Shown piece by piece: positions 45,598 through 56,553 of a stretch of 64,000 nucleotides of DNA. Made by a program: the position numbers and the translations under genes. The first letter of the stretch is position 1; each line of letters begins with the position of its first letter. Source of the stretch: Bradyrhizobium sp. CCBAU 53340 (GTDB lineage: Bacteria > Pseudomonadota > Alphaproteobacteria > Rhizobiales > Xanthobacteraceae). The stretch lies in NCBI RefSeq assembly GCF_015291645.1, contig NZ_CP030055.1:372001-436000 (forward strand), read 5' to 3'. The notes beneath the pieces were generated by a model. It saw only the letters and a list, made by a program, of their open reading frames with translations, was not told the DNA's origin and did no database searches.

Positions 45598-46794
45598 GTG
45601 AGCGCAAAACAGGACCACACCGCTGAACACCTGATTCAGTACGTGCGGCAACTCGCTCCGCAGGTCCGGCGCCGCCTGCTCGCTGAACTCGAACGGCTCC
45701 ATCTCATCGGCGAGGACATTCCGCATTCCGAGCCGTTGATGGCGGCGCTGCGTGCCGAATTTCGTAACACGGGCCAGAATCATTATCGGGTCGGAAATCC
45801 TTCACGCTACTTCTTCGAGCCGCTCGAGCCGGTCCTGGTGGACAGGGCGCCGGAGCAGGCCAATAGCGGTCAGATCGCCCGTGGTTCGCTCGCACCGATC
45901 TGGAGCCTCGTGACGGAGCAATTGCTGCGCAGCATGGCCGCCGACTACATCGCCAATGCGACCGATGTCATCTCGGCTGACAGGCAGCACGAGGCGCGGC
46001 AGATGGCTCAGGCGTTCCAGAAGAAGGTCGTGATCTCGCTCAACGGCCTGCTTGGGTCTGCCGAGGGCGCCGCCAGCGTTCGCGACGGGTTGATGGCCTA
46101 TACCAGCTCGCACGCGACATTCGACGACCTCAAGAAGATGCTGCGCTACCTGGACATGCAGCGGGAGCTCGCGGATTTTGGCCGCGCGCTCGCGCCGAAG
46201 ATTGCCCGGCTGGAGGGCGCCAGCCTTGACAAGGTCCTCAGCCTTTTGACCGCGCTGAAGGCGAGGCGCGCCGATGCCGTGCCGTTCGCGCTCACGATCG
46301 TCGCAAAGCGCCTGGAAACCCCTTGGGAGTTGCTGTCCATCGCGACCGTTCCGGCTGACGACCGGACTGCGGCGCGGATCGCGGCATCTCCGTTCGCGAT
46401 TGCTGTATCGATGGTGATCGATCAGATCGAGGAGAAGCATGTCCTCCTGCTCTTTGCGCTCAGGAACAACCGTCCGGTCCGGGCCAAGGAGATCGTTGGC
46501 GAGATCTACCGGATCGAGGAGGCGCTGAGAACTCAGATCGAGCTCAAAGGATCAGGCTGGGCTCAGCAGTTGGATGATTTGATGACAATCGTCCAGGCCG
46601 AGATCGACGCCGAGATCAGCACCATCCCGGGCGATCACCGGCACTTGACGCACATTCTGGAATCGCCGCGGCTGCGTCCGGACCATTCCTTCGGCCACAA
46701 GGTCGGCCATATGTTCGAGAAGGGCTGGGATGTCGTGGCCAGCCTGCTCGCAGGCAGCACGGACACGACCAATCGTCGCGACAATGTTTCGTAA
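45598..46794 (+). CDS. uncharacterised helical protein
   Basis: A 398-residue soluble protein without a recognised domain. It looks mainly alpha-helical, with amphipathic stretches (HLIQYVRQLAPQVRRRLLAELERLHL; LDKVLSLLTALKARRADAVPFALTIVAKRLETPWELLSIATVP) and a central HATFDDLKKMLRYLDMQRELADFGRALAPKI. GTG at 45598 has GGAGG eight bases upstream; GTG at 45595 and TTG at 45571 are alternatives. It stands alone between septation protein A and the cytochrome c maturation cluster. No function is proposed. Confidence 0.7.
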   Translation: MSAKQDHTAEHLIQYVRQLAPQVRRRLLAELERLHLIGEDIPHSEPLMAALRAEFRNTGQNHYRVGNPSRYFFEPLEPVLVDRAPEQANSGQIARGSLAPIWSLVTEQLLRSMAADYIANATDVISADRQHEARQMAQAFQKKVVISLNGLLGSAEGAASVRDGLMAYTSSHATFDDLKKMLRYLDMQRELADFGRALAPKIARLEGASLDKVLSLLTALKARRADAVPFALTIVAKRLETPWELLSIATVPADDRTAARIAASPFAIAVSMVIDQIEEKHVLLLFALRNNRPVRAKEIVGEIYRIEEALRTQIELKGSGWAQQLDDLMTIVQAEIDAEISTIPGDHRHLTHILESPRLRPDHSFGHKVGHMFEKGWDVVASLLAGSTDTTNRRDNVS

Positions 46795-46828
46795 CCTCAG
46801 GGCGCCGAGCAGCGAGTTCGCGCCGTGA

Positions 46829-47422
46829 TCAGCTCCCGGCTTTGAGCGCCTTGTCGAGCTGGGGCAAGAGCACGGCTTTGAGATTGTCCGGCGTGATCGG
46901 GCCGACCAGCTTGTAGACGATGGTGCCGTCAGGGCCGACGACAAACGTCTCCGGCACGCCATAGACGCCCCACTCGATCGAGGCACGGCCGTTGGCGTCG
47001 GCACCGACGCGGCCGAACGGGTTGCCGTAGCGGCCGAGGAAACGGCGAGCGTTGTCGGGCGAATCCTTGTAGTTGATGCCGACGAGCTGGAAGCGCTTGT
47101 CCTTGGCGAGTTCGCTCAGGAGCGGCGCCTCGTCGTGGCAGGGCACGCACCAGGACGCCCACACATTGACGAGGCTGACCTTGCCCTTGAACGCGGAAGG
47201 GTCGAAGCCCGGCACCGGGACATTGTCGGCTTGCAATCCCTCCAGCGGCGGCAGCGAGGTCTGCGGTGCGGGGTGGCCGATCAGCGCGGAGGGAATTCGC
47301 GATGGATCGCCGCTGCCGAGCCGGAACCAGAACAACACGGCAAGTCCAAGAAAGGCGAGCAGCGGCAGCACCATCAGGAAGGTGCGGCGCTGCGGCGGCG
47401 CCGGGGTCGATTGATCGCTCAT
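46829..47422 (-). CDS. ccmG: thiol:disulfide interchange protein CcmG/CycY (DsbE)
   Basis: A 197-residue membrane-anchored thioredoxin that reduces apocytochrome c haem-binding cysteines in the periplasm. A membrane segment ([19 protein letters not shown]) is followed by the thioredoxin fold with active site [15 protein letters not shown] near residue 92 and the cis-Pro [13 protein letters not shown]. Its start overlaps the ccmD stop by 4 bp. Known as cycY in Bradyrhizobium. Confidence 0.95.
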   Translation of the reverse strand: MSDQSTPAPPQRRTFLMVLPLLAFLGLAVLFWFRLGSGDPSRIPSALIGHPAPQTSLPPLEGLQADNVPVPGFDPSAFKGKVSLVNVWASWCVPCHDEAPLLSELAKDKRFQLVGINYKDSPDNARRFLGRYGNPFGRVGADANGRASIEWGVYGVPETFVVGPDGTIVYKLVGPITPDNLKAVLLPQLDKALKAGS

Positions 47423-47604
47423 GGTGTGTCCACGGCACTGCGGCCCGAGCGGCGGGTGACGCCGCTGCGATCGAGCTCGCGCAAGCGCTCTGTCTGGTTA
47501 CGATAGTCGAGCACGACCCAGCCGATCAGGACCGCGACCACGATGGCGGCTGCGACATAGGACGTCACGATGAAGGATGCGTAGGGGCCAAGCGACATCG
47601 TCAT
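47419..47604 (-). CDS. ccmD: haem exporter protein CcmD
   Basis: A 61-residue single-helix protein ([29 protein letters not shown]) with the conserved YxxFIxxSY opening and C-terminal [13 protein letters not shown]. CcmD stabilises release of holo-CcmE from CcmABC. It overlaps both ccmC and ccmG by 4 bp, as in other alphaproteobacteria (cycX). Confidence 0.93.
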   Translation of the reverse strand: MTMSLGPYASFIVTSYVAAAIVVAVLIGWVVLDYRNQTERLRELDRSGVTRRSGRSAVDTP

Positions 47605-48386
47605 GCAGCCCCTTTCGACGCGCTTTCCTGACGCGACCCGGCGCCCACCTCGCTCGAAAACGCGACGCGGCTTGCCTGCATCATCTGCAGCGAGCGTACG
47701 CGCCGGCGCAAAATCTCGTTACGCATGGCGGCGATGTGAAGCGTGATGAACAGCAGCGTGAATGCAACGGCCATCACCAGCAGCGGAATCAGGAACGATT
47801 TGTCGAGCGTCGAGCCGCCCATGCGCATCACCGAGGCCGGCTGGTGCAGCGTGTTCCACCAGTCCACCGAGAATTTGATGATGGGCAGATTGAGCGCGCC
47901 GACCAGCGTCAGCACGGCGGCGGCGCGCGCCGCGCGCGAGGGATCTTCCACCGCCCGCCACAGCGCCATCAGGCCGAGATACATCAGGAACAGGATCAGC
48001 ACCGAGGTCAGCCGCGCATCCCATTCCCAATAGGTGCCCCACATCGGCCGGCCCCACAGCGAGCCCGTGAGCAGTGCAAGGAAGGTGAAGCTGGCGCCGA
48101 TCGGAGCTGCGGCTTTCGCCGCGACATCGGCGAGCGGATGCCGCCACACCAGCGTGCCGAGCGAGGCCACGCTCATCACGCCCCAGACGAACATCGACAG
48201 CCACGCATTCGGCACGTGGATGAACATGATCTTCACGGTCGCGCCCTGCTGATAATCGTCGGGTGCAAGAGCGGATTGATAGAGGCCGATCGCGAGCAGG
48301 ATGATGGTCGCGGCCGCAAGCCACGGCAACACCCGCGCCGAGAGCGCGAGGAACCTGGTGGGGTTGGCGAGGTCGATCAGCGACAT
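47601..48386 (-). CDS. ccmC: haem ABC transporter permease CcmC
   Basis: A 261-residue six-helix protein with the haem-handling WWD-type motif ([27 protein letters not shown]) and two periplasmic His in HVPNAWL and [16 protein letters not shown]. CcmC delivers haem to CcmE. It is the third gene of the ccm cluster, 89 bp after ccmB (cycZ). Confidence 0.97.
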   Translation of the reverse strand: MSLIDLANPTRFLALSARVLPWLAAATIILLAIGLYQSALAPDDYQQGATVKIMFIHVPNAWLSMFVWGVMSVASLGTLVWRHPLADVAAKAAAPIGASFTFLALLTGSLWGRPMWGTYWEWDARLTSVLILFLMYLGLMALWRAVEDPSRAARAAAVLTLVGALNLPIIKFSVDWWNTLHQPASVMRMGGSTLDKSFLIPLLVMAVAFTLLFITLHIAAMRNEILRRRVRSLQMMQASRVAFSSEVGAGSRQESASKGAA

Positions 48387-48475
48387 GGTATCCTGATAAT
48401 CACCCGGGACTGCTCACGCAATCAGCATGAAAGCGCGCAGCGAAAGTTGATCGGGGTCAAGGCGACCGGCCCATT

Positions 48476-49144
48476 TCAATCCAGTCCATGCTTCAGGCTT
48501 GCCGCCGCCGCGAACGGGCCGATCACGAGGCTGACCAGCGACAGGGCGCACAGGATCGAGAACGGTGCGCCGAACGTCATCGGGCCGACGATCACGGCCT
48601 GCGAGGCCGCGACCCCGAAAATCAGCACGGGAATCGACAGCGGCAGCACCAGCACCGCCATCAGCAGCCCGCCGCGATGCAGCGTCACCGCCAGTGCGGC
48701 GCCGATCATGCCGGTGAAGGTCAGGGCCGGGGTGCCGGCCAGCAGCGTCAGCGCCACCGCGCCGGTTGCGACCATGTCGAGGTTGAGCAAGAGGCCGAGC
48801 ACGGGGGTTGCGATGATCAGCGGCAGGCCCGCCGCCAGCCAATGCGCCAGCGCCTTGGCCGCGCAGGCCAGCTCCAGCGGCGTGCGGCTCATCGTGATCA
48901 AATCGAGCGATCCGTCCTCATGGTCGGCCATGAACAGCCGGTCCAGCGTCAGCAGGCTCGCCAGGAGGGCACCCAGCCACAGGATCGCCGGCCCCAGCCG
49001 CGACAGCAGCGCCAGGTCCGGTCCGACGGCGAACGGCATCAGGACGACGACGGTCAGGAAGAACAGCACGCCGATCAGTGCTCCGCCGCCGACGCGGAGC
49101 GCGATCTTGATGTCCCGACGGATCAGGGCGGAAAGAGCCGTCAT
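48476..49144 (-). CDS. ccmB: haem exporter protein CcmB
   Basis: A 222-residue inner-membrane permease with six helices. ALIRRDIKIALRVGGGALIGVLFFLTVVVLMPFAVGPD and LFMADHEDGSLDLITMSRTPLELACAAKALAHWLAAGLPLI are typical CcmB sequence. With CcmA it forms the ATPase that helps release haem-loaded CcmE (cycW). The start at 49144 is the conserved one; the frame upstream is repeat DNA. Confidence 0.96.
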   Translation of the reverse strand: MTALSALIRRDIKIALRVGGGALIGVLFFLTVVVLMPFAVGPDLALLSRLGPAILWLGALLASLLTLDRLFMADHEDGSLDLITMSRTPLELACAAKALAHWLAAGLPLIIATPVLGLLLNLDMVATGAVALTLLAGTPALTFTGMIGAALAVTLHRGGLLMAVLVLPLSIPVLIFGVAASQAVIVGPMTFGAPFSILCALSLVSLVIGPFAAAASLKHGLD

Positions 49145-49177
49145 GAGGGGCCCCCCTCGTGCGCCAGGGACGGTGCG

Positions 49178-49304
49178 CTCCCTCCCCCGCCTGCGGGGGA
49201 GGGTCGTGGAGAGGGTGTCTCGACGACGAAGACTCCTCCAGAGGAGAGAACCCTCACCCGGCGCTGCGCGCCGACCTCTCCCGCAAGCGGGAGAGGCAAG
49301 GGAG
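49178..49304. repeat. dispersed inverted repeat, family H, between ccmB and ccmA
   Basis: GCTCCCTCCCCCGCCTGCGGGGGAGGGT on the left, CTCTCCCGCAAGCGGGAGAGGCAAGGGAG on the right, with GAGAGGGT/ACCCTC inside. It fills the 232-bp gap between ccmA and ccmB, splitting an otherwise tight cluster. Confidence 0.85.
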
Positions 49305-49376
49305 CCCGCGGGGACGGCTGGGCCCCCGGGGGGAGAGCCGAGCCCGGCCGCTTGGAAAGCTGAGGGTCGGTCGGAT

Positions 49377-50003
49377 TCATACCGCGCCTCCGATCCGCAG
49401 CTCCCGCGATTCGATACCCAGCGGGCCATGGGTCGCCGCGATGATCAGGCCGCCGCGCGCCAGATGATCCCGCATCAAGCCGCCGAACATCTCCTGCCCG
49501 GCGACATCAAGCGCATTGGTCGGCTCGTCCAGCAGCCAGACCGGCCGTCGGACCGTCAGCAGCCGGGCCAGCGACAGCCGCCGGCGCTGGCCGGCGGACA
49601 GGAAGCCCGCGGGCAAATGGGTGGCATGGTCGAGCCCGACCGTGGCGAGGCTCTCGGCCGCGTCACAGCGCTGGCCGCCCAGAAATTCAGCCCAGAATGA
49701 GAGATTTTCAGCCACGCTGAGCGCCGGCTTCAGGGCATCGCGATGGCCGAGATAGTGGCACTGCTCGGGCAGCGTCATGTCGGCGTCGCCGCCCTCGAGT
49801 ACGATTGTGCCACCGGCTGGAACGAGCAGCCCGGCGATCAGCCGCAGCAGCGAGGTCTTGCCCGCGCCGTTGCGCCCCACGACCGCCACGGCTTCGCCCG
49901 CGACGGCCTGGAAATCGAGCCCGGAAAACACCTCGCGGCCGCCTCGCACGCAGGTGACCCCGCGTCCGGACAGCTGCATCTGGCCTGGTACCGTCACGTT
50001 CAA
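49377..50003 (-). CDS. ccmA: haem ABC exporter ATP-binding protein CcmA
   Basis: A 208-residue ATPase of the cytochrome c maturation exporter: [20 protein letters not shown] near residue 37, [15 protein letters not shown] near 137 and [11 protein letters not shown] near 155. First gene of the ccm cluster (cycV). Starts at GTG 50003 ([13 protein letters not shown]); the ATG for [14 protein letters not shown] at 49979 would also fit. Divergent from acnA across a 217-bp region carrying an ICE-like site. Confidence 0.95.
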   Translation of the reverse strand: MNVTVPGQMQLSGRGVTCVRGGREVFSGLDFQAVAGEAVAVVGRNGAGKTSLLRLIAGLLVPAGGTIVLEGGDADMTLPEQCHYLGHRDALKPALSVAENLSFWAEFLGGQRCDAAESLATVGLDHATHLPAGFLSAGQRRRLSLARLLTVRRPVWLLDEPTNALDVAGQEMFGGLMRDHLARGGLIIAATHGPLGIESRELRIGGAV

Positions 50004-50089
50004 AGCCAGGCCTCAGGAAATCTTAGGGTAGCGCATCAGAATTTTTGGCTCGCGACTTGCTGGGGTTCGATTGTGGCTGTGGCGGCGCG

Positions 50090-50107
50090 GTTAGAAAGCT
50101 TCTATAA
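50090..50107. promoter_or_regulatory. ICE/Irr-like operator between ccmA and acnA
   Basis: Leftward, TATAGAAGCTTTCTAA agrees with 12 of 13 fixed bases of TTTAGAA-N3-TTCTAA; rightward it agrees at 11 of 13. It lies about 115 bp before acnA and 90 bp before ccmA, a good place to act on either promoter. The consensus is from memory of the Bradyrhizobium Irr literature; binding is inferred. Confidence 0.6.
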
Positions 50108-50220
50108 GCCCGGAACTACTTGATGCAGCAACTCAACCTGCCCCTGCAAGCGACCCAGCCTGCTTCGCTGACGGTGTTAAAATACCCTGCCGGGTATAAC
50201 TAACAATTGGGATTTCCTAC

Positions 50221-52941
<2,721 letters not shown>

Positions 52942-52990
52942 GCGCGAATTTGTGAACACTGGCTCACCGCGACGTGAGTAGAAGGTTAAA

Positions 52991-53020
52991 CGAAGGCGGC
53001 CTATCAAAAGGCCGCCTTCG
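52991..53020 (+). terminator. rho-independent terminator of acnA
   Basis: An 11-bp perfect stem CGAAGGCGGCC/GGCCGCCTTCG with an 8-nt loop TATCAAAA, followed by TACGTTTTG. It begins 50 bp past the acnA stop. Confidence 0.88.
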
Positions 53021-53146
53021 TACGTTTTGCGGTATGTTTCAGATGGGCCCGTCCGGGAAATCCCGCCCAGGACGGTTGAATGTACCGCGCCTGTAAGACT
53101 ACGGTGACCATCAGGCGATAAGATCTGTCCCAACGAGTGACCATGT

Positions 53147-53938
53147 GTGACGTTCGACATGACTGGAATGATGGCTTCTAATTTCGTTTCGCGCTGGTCC
53201 GGGGCACTTTGGTCGGGAGCACTCGGCATCTGCGTGATCGTCGCGGTCATCCGTCCCGCCGAAGCCGATCCCCGCGCAGTGGTCGAACTCTTCACCTCCC
53301 AGGGCTGCTCGTCCTGCCCGCCTGCCGACAAGGTCATCGGCGACCTCGCCAAGGATCCCTCGATCATCGCGCTGAGCATGCCGATTGATTATTGGGATTA
53401 TCTCGGCTGGAAGGACACGCTGGCGGACTCGCGTTTCTCGGCCCGGCAGCGCGCCTATTCACGCATGCGCGGCGACCGCGAGGTCTATACGCCACAGGTC
53501 GTGGTCAACGGCGCTACGCATGTGATCGGCAGTGATCGCGCCGGCATCGAAAATGCGATCGGCAAGACCGACATGGGTGCGGGCGTGATGAGCGTGCCGG
53601 TGACGATGTCGCTCGCCGGCAAGCAGATCAACGTGTCGGTCGCTGCGAGCAAGGAACCGACGGTCTCGCATGGCGAGGTCTGGATCTGCTCGATCGCGAA
53701 ATCGGTGCCGATCGAGATCGGCCGCGGCGAGAACCGCGGACAGCAGATCACCTACCACAATGTCGTACGCAATCTGCTCAAGGTCGGTGACTGGAACGGA
53801 CATCCGGAAAGCTGGACCGTGCCGCTCGAGAATTTGACGTCACGCGATGGCGTCGACGGCGCAGTGGTTTACGTCCAGGACGGCAGCCGCGAGAGGCCCG
53901 GTCCGATGCTGGGCGCGGCGTACACGTCGCTGCATTGA
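53147..53938 (+). CDS. DUF1223 domain-containing (thioredoxin-fold) exported protein
   Basis: A 263-residue protein starting at GTG 53147, with a hydrophobic leader (GALGICVIVAVIRPAEA). The DUF1223 domain reads VVELFTSQGCSSCPPADKVIGDLAKDPSIIALSMPIDYWDYLGWKDTLADSRFSARQRAYS; the Cys pair SQGCSSCPP resembles a thioredoxin active site. Periplasmic redox role is suggested but not shown. Alternative starts are ATG 53159 and ATG 53168. Confidence 0.87.
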   Translation: MTFDMTGMMASNFVSRWSGALWSGALGICVIVAVIRPAEADPRAVVELFTSQGCSSCPPADKVIGDLAKDPSIIALSMPIDYWDYLGWKDTLADSRFSARQRAYSRMRGDREVYTPQVVVNGATHVIGSDRAGIENAIGKTDMGAGVMSVPVTMSLAGKQINVSVAASKEPTVSHGEVWICSIAKSVPIEIGRGENRGQQITYHNVVRNLLKVGDWNGHPESWTVPLENLTSRDGVDGAVVYVQDGSRERPGPMLGAAYTSLH

Positions 53939-53965
53939 TTCTCTGACAGTAAGTTTCGCTCGATC

Positions 53966-54086
53966 TCCTCATGGTGAGGAACGCGCTCTTGCGCGCGTCT
54001 CGAACCATGAAAGGCCCGCGCTGTTGCATCCGGGCCTCGATCCTTCGAGACGCCGCGCAAGGAGCGCGGCTCCTCAGGATGAGGGG
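53966..54086. repeat. dispersed inverted repeat, family G
   Basis: CTCCTCATGGTGAGGAACGCGC on the left and GAGCGCGGCTCCTCAGGATGAGGGG on the right, with GTCTCGAACCATG and CTTCGAGAC inner parts. Single copy in this window. Confidence 0.7.
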
Positions 54087-54140
54087 TGAAAGTCTTCGCG
54101 CTGGGATGAGGGAATGCACGGCGGCGGAGACACACCGCCA

Positions 54141-54172
54141 CAAACAAAAAAGGACCAACTCGCGTTGGCCCT
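54141..54172 (-). terminator. rho-independent terminator on the minus strand with no gene in front
   Basis: Leftward RNA would form AGGGCCAAC/GTTGGTCCT (one G-U pair, loop GCGA) followed by TTTTTTGTTTG. The rightward RNA would have a mismatch at that pair and no U-run, so the signal belongs to a leftward transcript. Confidence 0.65.
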
Positions 54173-54255
54173 CCTTGTCGCGCGTACAGACCCGATCCTG
54201 TTCGACCCCGGGGGGCTGGGGGCTGAGGAATCCGGAACCGAAAGGACCGGGTCAA
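54147..54255 (-). ncRNA. candidate small RNA (about 80-90 nt)
   Basis: TTGACC (54255-54250) and GATTCC (54232-54227), 17 bp apart, resemble -35 and -10 boxes. The predicted RNA from about 54220 ends at the minus-strand terminator. It contains CCCCCAGCCCCCCGGGG, which could pair with purine-rich ribosome sites. No peptide of interest is encoded. The feature is inferred from these signals only. Confidence 0.3.
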
Positions 54256-54536
54256 CGCACACACGTCTTTTCGCAGTGCAGGGCGGCAGGCGATGGGCGG
54301 AAAAGCGGCGATCCTGTGATTCCTGCTAACGATCCCGTGACGGTTTGCCGCTGAGAAGTTCCACCGTGGCGTGTGTCATGATTCGCTGGCCGCCGCCGGG
54401 CTGAACCTTGGTCCCCATGTGGCCAACAGCCCCTTGCGGCGGGGAACAGTTGGCGCAATCATGCAGGTGTCATGATCCGCGGTTCCGGGGACGGTCTTTC
54501 GCGGAGCCGGTCATGCCGACGATGAGGAGGCGCCCC

Positions 54537-54908
54537 ATGAGTTTGACGTCGGAGGATGCCGATCCGAGCGAGCAGCGCGCAGTGGCGCGCCCCGCCGCTG
54601 CGAATACCCAGCCGAACCGGGTGACGTTCAACCGGCTTGAGCTGCACCGAATTCTCAATCTCTACGGCCGTATGGTCGCCGACGGCGAGTGGCGCGACTA
54701 TGCGATCGACTTCCTGAAAGACCGCGCGGTGTTCTCGGTCTTCCGCCGGGCCTCCGAAGTGCCGATCTACCGTATCGAGAAAGATCCGCGGCTCGCCCGC
54801 AAGCAGGGCATGTACAGTGTGATCTCCGCGACCGGCCTGATCCTGCGCCGCGGTCACGAGCTCGAGCGCGTGCTGCTGGTGATCGATCGGAAGCTGGCGG
54901 TGGTCTAA
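54537..54908 (+). CDS. DUF2794 domain-containing protein
   Basis: A 123-residue protein of the DUF2794 family, well conserved in alphaproteobacteria: VTFNRLELHRILNLYGRMVADGEWRDYAIDFLKDRAVFSVFRRASEVPIYRIEKDPRLARKQGMYSVISATGLILRRGHELERVL. Function unknown; cytoplasmic. ATG at 54537 has AGGAGG six bases upstream, a near-ideal ribosome site, and decides the start over earlier in-frame codons. Confidence 0.93.
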   Translation: MSLTSEDADPSEQRAVARPAAANTQPNRVTFNRLELHRILNLYGRMVADGEWRDYAIDFLKDRAVFSVFRRASEVPIYRIEKDPRLARKQGMYSVISATGLILRRGHELERVLLVIDRKLAVV

Positions 54909-54922
54909 CCACACGGCCGGTG

Positions 54923-55013
54923 CCGTAGGGTGGGCAAAGGCGCAAAGCACCGTGCCCACGGTCTCTTAATGATCGCCGAGATTGTGGGCACGCTCCGCTT
55001 TGCCCACCCTACG
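54923..55013. repeat. dispersed inverted repeat, family A copy 5
   Basis: CCGTAGGGTGGGCAAAG and CTTTGCCCACCCTACG arms with inner CGTGCCCAC/GTGGGCACG. Lies between two convergent genes and may terminate both. Confidence 0.85.
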
Positions 55014-55017
55014 AGAC

Positions 55018-55548
55018 CTATTTCGCCGGCACCGTCCTCGCGCCTTCACCGAGATCCCGCTGCATCATCACCGTGTCGAGCCAGCGACCGAACTTCAGGC
55101 CGACATTCGGATGCGTGCCGATCATCTTGAAGCCGCCTCTGGTGTGCACGCCGATCGAGCCGGCATTGGCGGAATCGCCGATGACAGCGATCATCTGGCG
55201 GAAGCCGCGCGCCTCGCATTCCTTGATCAGCCGCTCCAGCAGCAATGAGCCGATACCGCGGCGGTGGAAGCTCGGATCGAGATAGATCGAGTTCTCGACC
55301 GTGAAGCGGTAGGCCGGGCGCGGCCGGTAGGCGCCGGCATAGGCGTAGCCGGCAATGCTGCCGTCGATCACAGCGACGAAATAGGGATAGCCGCCGTCGA
55401 CCAGCGCGCGATAACGACGCGTCATCTCGGTGAGATCGGGCGGATCCAGCTCGAATGTCGCCGTGCCCTCGCGGACGGCCTGCTGGTAGATGGCGGTGAT
55501 GGCGGGGAGGTCGGCCTCAAGCGTAGGCCTGATTTCGGGTGCGGACAT
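55018..55548 (-). CDS. GNAT family N-acetyltransferase (phosphinothricin/Met sulfoximine type)
   Basis: A 176-residue acetyltransferase: IRPTLEADLPAITAIYQQAVREGTATFELDPPDLTEM, AGYAYAGAYRPRPAYRFTVENSIYLDPSFHRRGIGSLLLERLI (acetyl-CoA loop RRGIG near residue 100), IAVIGDSANAGSIGVHTRGGFKMIGTHPNVGLKFGRW. This layout is typical of Pat/MddA-type enzymes that acetylate phosphinothricin or methionine sulfoximine; the natural substrate is uncertain. Start at 55548; the longer frame is encoded by repeat E. Confidence 0.9.
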   Translation of the reverse strand: MSAPEIRPTLEADLPAITAIYQQAVREGTATFELDPPDLTEMTRRYRALVDGGYPYFVAVIDGSIAGYAYAGAYRPRPAYRFTVENSIYLDPSFHRRGIGSLLLERLIKECEARGFRQMIAVIGDSANAGSIGVHTRGGFKMIGTHPNVGLKFGRWLDTVMMQRDLGEGARTVPAK

Positions 55549-55605
55549 GGAGGCAAGATTAGAGTGTCCTCGCGGCGGCTGGAAGAGGCAACGCAGTTTC
55601 CACAT

Positions 55606-55686
55606 CGTCATTGCGAGCGCAGCGAAGCAATCCAGAAATGCATCCGCGGAGGGACTCTGGATTGCTTTGCTGCGCTCGCAATGACG
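55606..55686. repeat. dispersed inverted repeat, family E copy 2
   Basis: CGTCATTGCGAGCGCAGCGAAGCAATCCAG and CTGGATTGCTTTGCTGCGCTCGCAATGACG arms, nearly perfect over about 30 bp. Compact relative to copy 1. Confidence 0.88.
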
Positions 55687-55704
55687 GGGAGGGGCTGCGG
55701 GCAA

Positions 55705-55734
55705 ACAAAAAACCCCGGCCTTGCGGCCGGGGTT
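55705..55734 (-). terminator. rho-independent terminator of the Bax-inhibitor family gene
   Basis: Leftward stem AACCCCGGCC/GGCCGGGGTT (10 bp, 4-nt loop) followed by TTTTTTG. It begins about 28 bp past the stop. Confidence 0.93.
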
Positions 55735-55761
55735 CGTATCCGTTCCCTCGAGGTCTTGCGC

Positions 55762-56553
55762 TTAGTCGCGCTGGCCGAGGAGCTGCAGCAGCAGCGTGAA
55801 CAGGTTGATGAAGTTCAAATACAGCGACAGCGCACCTGAGATCGCCGCGCGCTCGGCGATGTCACCGCCGGCCGAAGCATAGCCGTAGATGTACTCGTTC
55901 TTCAGCCGCTGCGTATCCCAGGCGGTGAGGCCCGCGAACACCAGCACGCCGACCACCGAGACGATGAACTGCAGCGCGGTGCTGGCCAGGAACAGGTTCA
56001 CCAGGCTCGCGATGATGATGCCGATGAGGCCCATGAACAGGAACGAGCCCATGCCGCTCATGTCACGCTTGGTGGTGTAGCCGTAGAGGCTCAGCGCACC
56101 GAACGTCGCCGCGGTGATGAAGAACACCCGCACGATCGAGTCATGCGTGTAGACCAGGAAGATGGTCGACAGCGAAACGCCCATCAGTGCCGAGAACACC
56201 CAGAACAGGATCTGGGCGGTCGAGGGTGCCAGACGGTTGATGCCGGCCGAGATCACGAACACCATGGCGAGCGGCGCCAGCATGAACAGATATTTCAGCG
56301 GGCTCACGAACATCGCGTAGCCGAACGGCGTCAGGAACAGCTTGCCGACGCGGACGGCTTCCGGGGTCGGAACGTCAGTCACGGCAGCCATGTAAACGCC
56401 GAGCGCGGCAAGGCCGGTGATGGCAAGGCCAATGCTCATGTAATTGTAGATGCGCAGCATGTAGGCGCGCAGACCGGCGTCGACCGTCGCGGCGTCAACA
56501 CGCCCGGCGGCCCTGCCGAAAGGAGAAGCGTAATTGCGGTCTAGGTCCGACAT
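55762..56553 (-). CDS. Bax inhibitor-1/YccA family membrane protein (YbhL-like)
   Basis: A 263-residue inner-membrane protein with seven hydrophobic helices, starting MSDLDRNYASPFGR. The BI-1 features are LRIYNYMSIGLAITGLAALGVY, MGVSLSTIFLVYT and VFAGLTAWDTQRLKNEYIY with the conserved Asp pair near the C-terminus. Family members modulate protease quality control or Ca2+ leak; the role here is unknown. The ATG at 56553 has GGGAA upstream. The region before it may carry a ybhL-type RNA leader. Confidence 0.93.
   Translation of the reverse strand: MSDLDRNYASPFGRAAGRVDAATVDAGLRAYMLRIYNYMSIGLAITGLAALGVYMAAVTDVPTPEAVRVGKLFLTPFGYAMFVSPLKYLFMLAPLAMVFVISAGINRLAPSTAQILFWVFSALMGVSLSTIFLVYTHDSIVRVFFITAATFGALSLYGYTTKRDMSGMGSFLFMGLIGIIIASLVNLFLASTALQFIVSVVGVLVFAGLTAWDTQRLKNEYIYGYASAGGDIAERAAISGALSLYLNFINLFTLLLQLLGQRD

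Larger units (their letters stand above)
53939..54536. other. 598-bp gap with repeat and candidate small RNA
   Basis: Contains repeat G (53966-54086) and an orphan minus-strand terminator (54141-54172) with promoter-like boxes upstream, suggesting a small RNA of about 80-90 nt. The part from 54256 to 54520 has no repeat and no convincing gene; it leads to the DUF2794 ribosome site. Confidence 0.5.

Noticed and set aside
55549..55704. N-terminal extension of the GNAT protein
   Set aside because: It translates repeat E (CERSKAIQS-type sequence), which is a frequent false extension; the domain starts at 55548.
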